Positions 1 to 10,500 of a DNA stretch of 13,438 nt are shown here, in pieces. Below the pieces are notes generated by a model that was given only the letters and a program-made list of their open reading frames with translations, did not search any database and had not been told where the DNA came from. The stretch comes from Cephalothrix spiralis (Eukaryota > Nemertea > Palaeonemertea > Archinemertea > Cephalotrichidae). Each line of letters opens with the position of its first letter. Position 1 is the first letter of the stretch. The stretch spans positions 1-13,438 of the forward strand of contig JAUCNG010135542.1 of assembly GCA_032353305.1 (NCBI GenBank). The letters run 5' to 3'. The position numbers and the translations under genes are program-made.

Positions 1-1319
1 TAAAGCCATATCAGGAAAGAGTATGTTATCAGCAATCATTTCCCAAAAAATTAGAAAACCCGATTTTCGTGAATCTTTTACCCGTTAAGGGACACCGTGA
101 CAACTCACTCTAGAGTCGTCCTTATTCGTTATCAAATTACTTATCTTTCATGTGGCTCTTTGATACGGCTTGTTAAATCTAAAGTTTAAGATCATATAGA
201 TAATGAAACACCGCGCCCGAAACCCAAGGCGTGTTCCGACCTCGACCCCGATACTTAGTAAGTGTCAAGGATTTTCCTTCGGAAGTTCTAATTTCCCCCT
301 CACCTACCGGTAAGTGAGGGGGGTATATTTCCGACAGTAAGAATTGTTCCAAAGCTATTTGGAGTTTTTGGACACAGTATTTTGGAGGCAAAATTTTGCC
401 AATTTTTTCCATCACGAGCAGGGGGGTTCATGGAAGAAGAAAAAACACGGATGATGGGGGTGGGTGGTTGTCTCAACCGGTGATATGTAAAAAAATCCAC
501 TTTTTGTAAAAAAATTCCTTTTGATGTTTTAACTACTAATCCATTCATTATAAAGCTTCAAATGCAATTACACATATAAGCAATTGCCGTAACGAATTGC
601 ACATATTAGGGGCTCTGGTAAGTATCAAAATTTTGCATTGGAACTTTTTTCAAATATAAAATCTTTTACTTTCTGAGATATAAGATAAACAATTTACGAA
701 CATACTTAATATTGGATTTTAGCGCAAAAAATATGTTTGGAAATTTTTTTATGGAAAATATTTGTTAACTGGTTCAGACTGGTTTGGAAAAAATTTGCAA
801 TTCAAGAAAAAAATTAGGGTATAGAAGTCCTTCAGAAAAAATGTACAAACTAGAAAAATCTACAAAAGGGGGGGGGAAGGGTAAAAATTTCGAGGAACAA
901 ATCGCCAATTTTTGAGGAGTGGGGGGGGGGGGTTCCTAAAGTCATTTTGTAAATTTTTTATCATGCGTGTTGTAAATTTGCCTGTCACGAGCAAATGTTT
1001 TCCTAAAAGCGTTGGTGTTTACTACATGTTTTGAGGTGGTGTCTGCTAATTGACGAAATTTCAAGTTAGTGAAGGAGTGGTAGGGTCATAATGTGAACTT
1101 CAACAAAATTTCACTTTCGAGAAGTTGGTGTCCTCAAGTTGGTGCCCTCACTTTCAAGACATCCCCCTGACCCTGGTGTAAGTTGTCATATTAAAATGTC
1201 TTTTTAGTATTTCTGTAACATATTTTGATCTTTTTTTTCTGTCATTCGCATTCCCTAAAGAAAAGCGACTAAGGCTATCTGGGAGGGCAACAACACCTTT
1301 AGCATAGCCAATTACGTAC
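1..1319 (-). other. Partial intron after the TM8 exon
   Basis: This is intronic by position. No TM9-like exon was seen in any minus-strand frame. The stretch has G-rich runs near 867-877 and 921-932 and T-rich tracts. A repeat-like segment near 1020-1166 shares its end with DNA near 10024 (see the separate entry). Open frames between 179 and 548 are low-complexity and unrecognised. Confidence 0.7.
1149..1161 (-). repeat. TGTCTTGAAAGTG motif, copy 1 (family C)
   Basis: On the minus strand this reads TGTCTTGAAAGTG, preceded by a G run and followed by a GGCACC-like box about 3 bases on. The same arrangement occurs on the plus strand at 10024-10050, and the 13-mer recurs at 10598-10610. This points to one interspersed repeat with copies in opposite orientation. 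The full extent is unclear; similarity probably reaches back to about 1020. Confidence 0.5.
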
Positions 1320-1524
1320 CTGCTGTTAATTCTTTTCTCCTCATCCATGGGAATAACTCTAAATCTACAAGAGCAGTAGCAGCAGCTTCCATTACTCCAA
1401 ACATACTTCCCAAGCCCAACATGAGAAGCATCAGGAAAAACATAATTGACCAAAAGGGGGCTGCTGGAAATTCTACAATAGCTTGTGTGAAGACGATAAA
1501 TGCCAAACCCGTACCCTCCGCTGA
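1320..1524 (-). CDS. SLC6 transporter exon: end of EL4 and TM8
   Basis: Last exon visible; 205 bases, 68 codons plus one base (phase 1 out). The acceptor is TTTTCTAG|TCAGCG and the donor [24 protein letters not shown] (residues 1-14) is the strongly conserved second half of extracellular loop 4. [21 protein letters not shown] (about 23-43) is TM8, which carries part of the second sodium site. The serine of that site is kept (S40), while the aspartate found before it in monoamine carriers is glycine (G39), as in B0AT-like proteins. [13 protein letters not shown] is the intracellular turn before TM9. No TM9 exon could be found in the remaining 1319 bases, so the next exon should lie beyond the left edge. 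Confidence 0.95.
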
Positions 1525-4500
1525 CTAGAAAATCAAGGAAATAATTTTTTTTTAATCAGGTGATGTAATACATTAAACCGTTTTACCCTAGTATACTCGC
1601 TATCGTTTTTTTTATGTGAAATACATTATTCAGCATAATATATCAGGTTGCCCTTTACATTCTATCCTTACACCCGGGCTTGGTGCACAACGCTCTATAA
1701 GCTTTCACGAGAGTCCCCACCCACTTTAGTTAAAATTTGACTAGACTTGAGTAAAAGGGTGTGATCCTCGTTTGGCTTTACAACGGACAGTAAACCTTAA
1801 CATTAATGCTATAAATACAAAATTACTATGACAGTATTATAATGTTATTGCAGTTGATCCTTAAACTAATACTAGTAATAGAAAGAGTCTTGCATCAAAT
1901 AATTTTTCTAAATGTTTGAAATAATTGGCATTATCAGAATTAAATCCAAGGTATAAGCACTTCGTTTTATTCTAAAATTAACCCTCTACGCTTAGCGTAT
2001 TTTCCCGCCATTTTCAATAGATCCCATTCTAGGCCTCACAGTTATTTTTGCTATTACAATTTAATGATTTTAGAAGATTTTTGAGCAACATTTTATGAGA
2101 TTTTAGGAGTTTTCTAGCAATTTATGAGATTTTAAGATAATATGATGAGTGGATTTTCTATTAACTTTCATTTACTACAAACAAAATATTTTTGCTTTTC
2201 AATAAATCAATATAATCTTTGCATATAACTAATTAATAGAATCTTACCATAATAAGTTTTTAATTGTTGTCCCGCGCCTTTGCACTGATAAAATCTTAAG
2301 CCCAGCGAAGGGAGGCGAGAAATTATTTTAAACCATTTTCATCAAATTTATGAGAAATAATAGAATTTTAGGAGATTTTAGGAGAAATTGTCATATTTTA
2401 GGAGATTTTAGGAGGTATGGTCATATTTTAGGATATTCTAAAATTTAAGGAGAACTGTGAGGCATGTAAGCTTATTAAGCACGCCGCTCAGAGGAAAATT
2501 CCCGCACTCAAGTGTAACTAAAACCGCATATCTATCAACTGTGTTTACTATGAAATTCTATTATAAAAAAGGCGGTGTAATCGCGAAAGTTTTTAGACTG
2601 CGGTTCGAAAACGATACGTGGTAAAACCAATGTCATATTTATTAAAACCATTTTCACTTTATAGACTTTATACGATACATACATTATCGAATATCAGGAA
2701 AGCATAAACATAGATCCCGGGAGAATCTTAAAGTTGATAAGTAATAATTCGAAGGCGTGTCCTTTTGACCAATATAGTCGAGATTATTTGAATTGGTTCA
2801 ACTTCAACTTATTGGGAGGGCGTCAGATGACGGATAGATAGACACAGACGGTCCGCTTTATGAGCATTTACCCTTAGTCGCGTAGACCTATCCGTACTCT
2901 TTAGCAGTCGGGTTTACCCCGAAGGTAGGGACAGCGTCCCACTCCACGTATTTAACCTGACCGAGCCACCCAGGAGGCAGTACGCAAGAGAACTTGCCCA
3001 AGGTTCTTCCCGATGGAAAGTAGTGTCGAACCGGGTCCCGGGTTCCCGGGACCTCCGGATTCAGAGACAGACGCTCTACCACCTTACCGCACTGTTTTTC
3101 GTACTTACATTATCTAAATTATCTTCAATACTAGCACAGGCTCTCATTTTCGGTCCTAGGGCCAGTGTTTCATTGGCAGATATATTATTATACCTTTCAA
3201 TGTATATATCATAATTCATAGTGCTTGTGTTGTAGATGCCAGGTTGGTTAAATATCATTTGATTAGCATTACTGAAGTAAAAAATAATAATATTGGTATT
3301 AAAATAGGAATTATGAGCTATTTTTGATCAAGTCAAGCAGAAGTCTTGAATTGGCATTTGTAGGGTCAATTTAATCTGTAAAATTGAAATGACACGGTAA
3401 GAACACAGTCCATAGGGTTTCAATAGATATTCAATATTGCCAGGACAAAGTTTTATGTTTCACCCAAAGTTTAATAAAGGGATACAGAACTCTGCCAGGT
3501 AAATTTATACCGTTTTAGACCACATGCAATTAATTTCTTAGTGCATGAAATGGTTTTTACAGGTCACTGGGGAAGAGGCTATAGAACACACAGTTGTACT
3601 TAATCCAAGGGTCCATCATTCATAGTCAGAAATCTCGAACTTTTTTGATAATTCCAATGGTAGCGCAATTTTTCGGTCTGAGAGTTTTGCATATTTACGA
3701 GTATATAAACTATATATTTTTGGAAAGGGTATGGGAAATGCTGTTCAATAGGGCGAACCAGATTTTTGCGGGCAAAAGTGGGATATTCTCCTTTTTCAAA
3801 AGTGGACATGCAACAATGCATTCCCACTACGTCAAAAATATTGTTATCGTGTTAGTCGTACCCGAATTCCCCGGCCCATTTGCCGAAATATAAAACCAGG
3901 GTGGGTTGGTGAAATTGTTCAAAAGTATGGCTTGTAGTATATCAAACTGAAGCTTATGATGAATGAAGCTCATAACATACATTTTGCGATACAGCTACAT
4001 CTATATGCGGGGCTGACTGCTGAGTATGTGTAATAGATGGCGCTGAACTGTATTAGTGGGTCTGAAATGTAAAACTAATGCATGTAATGCGCTACATTAA
4101 TCAGGAGCTTCATTTTGATATACTATAGACCAATTTTTTAAAGTCACTGGGACAGGGCTATATACGACATATACCGCATCGAAATTATCCGGGCGACACT
4201 GAATTCAAGGGTCGATGAGGCAGTCTGAAACATAGACCCTTGGATGCAATTCCGCATTCATGCTGTGAGAGCAGGGTATAACAGTTAGCAAGTTCCATCG
4301 AAACTGTCAGGTTAATCTATCTAGTTTAAGGTTATATGCAGTAAATTTCTTAGCGCATGAAATTTTATATAAAAGTTTTAGGGACGAGGTTATATACCCC
4401 ATTCAGGCCTCACAGTCATTTTTGCTATCTCAATTTTAGGATTTTAGGAGATTTTTTTTTTAATTTTAGGAGATTTTTGAGCAATATTTTATGAGATTTC

Positions 4501-7500
4501 CTAGCAATTTATGAGATTTATGATAATATTAGTGGATTTTCTATTAACTTTAATTTATTACAAACAAAATATTTTTGCTTTTCAATAAATCAATTAAAAT
4601 CTTTGCATCTAACCATAATAAGTTTTTAATTTTTGTCCTGCGCCTTTGCACAAATAAACTTAAAGTGATAAAACCTTAAGCCGAACGAAGCGAGGCGAGA
4701 AATTTTTTGACACTAATACCATTTTCATCAAATTTTATGAGAAATAATAGAATTTTATGAGATTTTAGAAGAAATGGTCATATTTTAGGAGATTTTAGGA
4801 GGAATGGTTATATTTTAGGATATCATAAGATTTTAGGAGAACTGTGAGGCCTGTTAGAATTTTGAATTGAAACGCAAATTTATTGTTTCCTATGATCTCC
4901 TATAGACGTACATGTACTTCGAATCTAGCTGTACATGTACATGATTACAGTTCGAAGTACATTCATCGAACAGCAATAAAGTTCATATTAAAATCAATGA
5001 TGGGGTAATTATTTCTTTATTGGGATCATGAACTCCAATTCTATTCGAGTTGATCAAAAGAATTTGGACAAGGTCTCATAAAGAGATTTTGGATCAAAGA
5101 ACAGAAATGATAATATACCTGCATTCAGTGGTGAAAATTATCAAATTTCTAGGGGTTTATATAGATTAGAGGAATCAAAGTCCTTTAGAAAAACCGTTTT
5201 TAATATACGTACTTGTGATCAATTCAGGCCTCATAGTTACTTTTTGTTTTCCAATCATATGATTTAATTAGAAATACATGTATTCTATATTTTTCGATGA
5301 TTTTTGGCAATATTTTATATGATTTTGAGAATTTTTGGAAATTTATGAGATTTTATGGAAATTTTTTATGAGATTTCATGACCAATTGTGCGGATTTTCT
5401 AACAACATTCGGTCGCCTACAAACACTTGAATCCATATAATCAGGCGTACATAAGTAATAATTCATTAAGAGACTCTAATCACAAAAGGTTTTTTTCGTG
5501 CGAACAGACCTCAAAATGAAAAATCTTACGCCGAGCGAAGCGAGGGGTGTAAAATTGGGACACTTTTACCATTTTTATGATAGGATTTTTGGAGATTTGG
5601 TCATATTTCATGATATCCTAAAATTTCATGAGAACTATAGATGTCTGTCACTTGTAGGACCTACTTGTAATATTAAATAAGTTTAAACCTGGTTTAGTCA
5701 CGGCCGTTTAGCCTTTTTATCTTAATTGCTTGGTTTACGGATCCGCCGGTGAGAATTTCCGAAAAATGGAAATAAAAATAAAATAAATTTCCCGCCGGCG
5801 GCGGACTTTTCGAGAAAAAATGCGTCGGGGTAAAAAAAAATAAAAATTTACCGCCGGCGGAATTCTCAGACGTCAGATTTTTAAAAAAAGTCAGGGTAAA
5901 AAAAAATTTGCCGGCGGCGGGACTTTTAGAAAAAAATAGTCCGTAAACCAAGAAATTAAAAAAAAGGCCTTAGCAAGCCGTTCACGAAAGTAGTTTTGTT
6001 AAGAATACTTTATTTTAGGTCATTAACTTACTGTTTGATACAATTGTCGTAGAGAAGATTGGCCTTGAATCCAAGGATAGAGAATATGACAACACATGCA
6101 TATAGTGAAGTAGTCCAATTGATAGAAGCAACGATGACTGAATCATTTCGACAGTTGTTCTTCGGTGGGTTGTAACTAGCAAATGCGATAAGACCTCCAA
6201 AGCCAAGTCCAAATGCGTAAAATATCTGAGTAGCGGCCTCAAGCCAGACGATCGGGTCCATCAATCTGTCCATCTAAAAAAATAGATTTAAAAAATGAAA
6301 CGATGATAACATATAATTCAGGCGGGGGGTGAGTACTTAAAGAACTTAACAAGTCTTAGCAATGATTTAAAATTTCTTTAAAAGCGAGGGGTGTAAAATT
6401 GGGACACTTTTACACCATTTTTATCAAATGTTATGAGAATTAATAGGATTTTAGGAGATTTGGTCATATTTTATAATATCCTAAAATTTCATGAGATCTA
6501 CATTGTAAGAATTTGCATGCACAGTCTATACTTGGGTGGATGGGTACTCGGTACCTTTTCAGGCTAAAACAACTTTTTTCCTCCTTAATTTTCAGCATTT
6601 TAGGCTTTTAATCATGTATTTAACATGTGTTATTCATCATTTAAAACAGAATTTACCAGCAAAGTGGCAAAAATGAGTGGCCTTTTTTGAGTGGGTGTAA
6701 AACATTTAAATTTTTTTTTGCGAAAGTTAACACGAAAACCTGTTATGTTATTAAGTTTTTCAACCATGCCCAAAAATAGGGAGTATTGGGGTCATGGAAA
6801 AAAGTACATTGTGTATTTCTAAATACCCATTAACATTGGAAAATGTGTATGGCATCCATAGGTTGCTACCCGCTGACCAGAGAATAAGTAAAAATTATAT
6901 TCAGAATTTTTTTAAAAAAAAAGTTTGTCCGTAAACTAATCAATTTTTTTAGTAAGGCTTTTTTTTCTTCAAAAAAGCCCGCCGGCGGTGGTAAAAAAAA
7001 ATGTTAAAAGAAATTTTTTTTAAATCCCGCCGGCGGCGGGGGAAATTTTTTTATTATTATTTCCATTTTCCGACTTTTTTTTCATTCGACGTCTGAAAAA
7101 TTCCGTCGGCGGTAAAAAAAAAAATTGTTAAAGAAATTTCAAAAAAATCACATCGGCGGCGGTAAATTTATTTTTTATTTTTATTATTTCCATTTTTCGG
7201 AAATTCTCACCGGCGGTGTCCGTAACCGGTGTCCGTAAACCAAGTAATTTAAAAAAGGCCTAATCTGTAGTCTAATCCACATGTGTGTCAGTGTAAAAAG
7301 ACTGTTGAACGTTTTTCAAGTTCGGCCAGGTGATCATTTCCCAAACAGGTTTTTGACCTTCCTTGAATCTCCTTGAATCGTGTCTGATGCCCATAATCAA
7401 TAACAGCCGGCCATTCTGTCTATAAAAACTATCGAATATCACGACATTTTAAGATATAATGCGACACCAATCACGCAATAAGAATTTTCAGAATTATTAT

Positions 7501-10500
7501 ATTTCATAATTTTTTATGTATAAATTTTGGTCTATAAAATGTGACATCTCAGGGCCCGCGGAAGCAATTCTCGATTGGGGGGCTAATCGAATAATTTAGA
7601 TGATTTAAAGGGGGTCCGGGGGCTTGCCGCCGGAGGCGGATTTTTTTAGAATTTAGAGCTCTCAGAAGGCCCCTAATCCCCTGATTGATTTCTCAACGGA
7701 TTTGGGTGTGAATTAAAAATGTGAAAATTTTTATTATTGGGGGGCTGAAGCCCCCCAGCCCCCCCCCGGCTCCGCGGTGCCTGCGATCTGAATAAATCTA
7801 ATTTTATGAAAAAAATTCAAATTGTGAGTCATTTAAAGCAGAATTTCGGTTTAGGAATCGTCGGGAACGAGGATGTACTACCGCTTACTAACCACTAGAG
7901 GAAGTTATAAAGGGGCCACATTAGCTCGTGTTTCCGAAGATTACCAAACCGAAATGCTACTTTAAACGAGAATTTCAATGGGAGTACTCGTGCTCAATAT
8001 TGTGCTCCGTTCCAGTGTCATTTGCAAACTGACATTAGACAGTAGACACCCATTTTACAAGACACATGCTTCCAAAGTCATTCTCTCTGCTTCCTGGAAT
8101 CATTCTTTAAAATTTATGTATCTCCCTGAGACCCTTAACATAATTTTCAAGTGATTCCTGAGTACGTTTCTCAGTAGGCTTTATATGATCCCTGAGCTGC
8201 TATTCATGGAACACGGTGATCAAGGCATTATAATAGTCTATTTACCGGTATGTCATATACATTTTTTGTTTTATTTTTGCGACAATATATGTCATTTAAT
8301 ATTTAGATATTCGAAACTATTATAAGTTGCAGTGTAAGAACGAACTAAAATAGCGTTTAAATCTGCTGTATTGTACAGCGTTTTGGTTCGTTCTTACACT
8401 GCAACTTACAATAACTAGATACGAATTAGTGATCTAAGGCCATATACTGACTTTGGAGGCAAGATGACATCTCCAGGACAAGCATAATTATGTTCTCAAT
8501 CAATATTTACTACTAAAATGATAAATACTCCTATCAATATACAGGCCAAATAGTATTGGATCATTAGCGAAACAGATAAATATAAATTATAGATTAATTT
8601 GGATCGAAATACAATAAGTACAAAAGATCAATGACAACAGCAGCCTTTATACCTAACAACTAGCAGATTGTCTGGTAAATAAATGTCACAAGTCAACTCA
8701 TATATCTCAGAAATATAAGAAATATAGCTACTTTTTGCATAAATCCTGGGGGGTGGGGCACTGGGGCAGGGCCATGGTCAGACACGAAGGAAACGTTTAT
8801 TGCCACGATTAAAAGTGAGAAAAATTAAAATACTCGATAAAGATACGAAGGTAAAAAACGTGAAAAATACATTGTTTTGAAGAAAAAAATACTTGTTTTG
8901 GGAGACCGCAAAAAATCGGAGGGGGAAGGACGTGTCGACCTAGTCCTTCCAGGATCTGCGCTTGATGAGTAATAAATTGAAATTGAAAACGAAATCTGAG
9001 GTATTGTGTCAATAAAATGCCTAGGATAAAGGTTAGGCGTTGAAATAGCAAAATATGCATTTCAACTTGAGAGATTTGCCATTTTCGATCGCGGTCCCTA
9101 ATAATATACAGACTGGTTTCCTGCCCCAGAAAGTTCTTGAAAGAGTATCATGATTGAAATAATAAATATCCATAGGGGCAAATATTATGAGCGCTTGCAG
9201 GGTTCCCAACGATTATTTTCAGCAAAATTTCCAGGACTTTATGGTAAAACGTACACGTATCAAGGTGAAAAAAAACGGTTATTCTTGCGTACCTTCTAAC
9301 GAAAATAATGATATATTATGTTATCGAGCAGAGCGAAACTAGGCGAAATGAATTAAAAATTTTAGATGTCTTTTTATTTTTTTCAGGACTTTTTTCAATT
9401 TTTCCAGGACTTCTGACAAAATTCAAGGCCCTTTCCAGGATTTTCAGGACTAAAACATTTTTCCAGGGTTTCAAGGATTTTCAGTGGGAACCCTGTAGAA
9501 AATGGAATGCGTTAAATAATTGAGATGTCCTTTTTTCTCTCTCTCAAGTTTTTTTAAATTTTTCCAGGACTTTGGACGAAATTCCAGGACCAGTGGGATT
9601 TATGTGAATTTATACTGAATTTTATCAAAATGTTTAACATTTGGATTAGGAGCGGCTTGGAATACCACTTTTAATTTCCACCTGTCCGAAGATCAGCCCT
9701 CGAATATCTCGGTTACTCGGTTACTTTATATGGCAAATATAAAGTTAAAATACTACATGTACTAGTATCCTTTGCCAAGTACGCAACAAATTTAATAAGG
9801 TAGTTCAACCGTCAAACTGCGTCAAAAACCTTGCAACAAATAAGGAGTTCAGCCAACCTACGTCTGGTAAACAAGATGTAGAAATTTGAACCATGTACAA
9901 TGTAAAAACTATTGTTACAAATGAGGGGATTTAGCCACCTACGTCTGGTAAACAAGATGTTTATAATCTGAACCGTACATGTACGGTCATGTACGTCATA
10001 TAAACACTACGTTTTAATCAAGAGGGGGGTGTCTTGAAAGTGCAGGCACCAAGCCGGGTGGGTGGGGTGTTTTTGGACATTGGTCTCACTTTCGCTTACG
10101 TGGGTATCCAGAGGCTTATGCCGGGGGCTTAGGCCTTTTTTTTAATTACTTGGTTTACGTTTCCGCCGGTGAGAATTTTCGAAAAATGAGAATAATAAAA
10201 AAAATTATTTTTATTTTTTTTACCGCCGCCGGCGGGATTTTTTTGAAATTTCTTTAACATTTTTTTTTTTTTTTATCGCCGCCGGCGGGATTTTTTGGAA
10301 ATTTCTTTAACATTTTTTTTTTATCGCCGCCGGTGGGATTTTTTGAAAATTTCTTTAACATTTTTTTTTTATCGCCGCTGGCGGGATTTTTTTGAAATTT
10401 CTTTAACATTTTTTTTTTAATTATTTTTTATCGCCGCCGGCGGGATTTTTTGGAAATTTCTTTAAAATTTTTGTTTTTTTTATCGCCGCCGGTTGGATTT

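Larger units (their letters stand above)
1525..3108 (-). other. Intron between the EL4 and TM8 exons (1584 bp)
   Basis: The boundaries are GTAAGT at the 3108 side and TTTCTAG at the 1525 side on the minus strand. It holds a family A element (2030-2466) and a tRNA-derived SINE beside the donor (about 2815-3094). I saw nothing recognisable in 1525-2029 or 2467-2815. Confidence 0.85.
3272..6031 (-). other. Intron between the TM6-7 and EL4 exons (2760 bp)
   Basis: On the minus strand the donor is GTAAGT beside 6031 and the acceptor ACTTCAG beside 3272. It contains related segments of a family D repeat (3490-3640, 4130-4240, 4307-4403), two family A copies (4404-4853, 5225-5647), a small inverted repeat (4912-4962) and one family B copy (5709-5971). 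A 99-codon plus-strand open frame at 3594-3893 has no recognisable features. Confidence 0.85.

Noticed and set aside
179-548. Overlapping minus-strand frames of 78 and 82 codons
   Set aside because: No TM9-like hydrophobic segment or SLC6 motif, and low-complexity sequence; not the missing next exon.
1154-1453. 99-codon minus-strand frame overlapping the TM8 exon
   Set aside because: It is a shadow of the real exon in another frame and runs on into the intron.
2888-3082. 64-codon minus-strand frame beginning [11 protein letters not shown]
   Set aside because: It is the SINE body read in one frame; length and content are explained by the tRNA-like and central domains.
3020-3094. A functional tRNA gene on the minus strand
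   Set aside because: A- and B-box-like words are present, but the arm before the B box is expanded and there is no pairing acceptor stem; it fits a SINE head.
3594-3893. 99-codon plus-strand frame, with a 75-codon frame on the other strand
   Set aside because: Both strands are open by chance in a repeat-containing intron; no domain, and the composition is like its surroundings.
5694-5951. 85-codon minus-strand frame rich in F, K and G
   Set aside because: It is produced by A-tracts and GCCGGCGG boxes of a family B element.
6271-6273. ATG at the start of the TM6-7 exon as a translation start
   Set aside because: It directly follows a good acceptor, and the preceding exon joins in phase; a protein starting at TM6 would not be an SLC6 carrier.
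8809-9060. 83-codon minus-strand frame
   Set aside because: No recognised motif, no plausible splice context, and it is aromatic-rich as expected from A/T-rich DNA.
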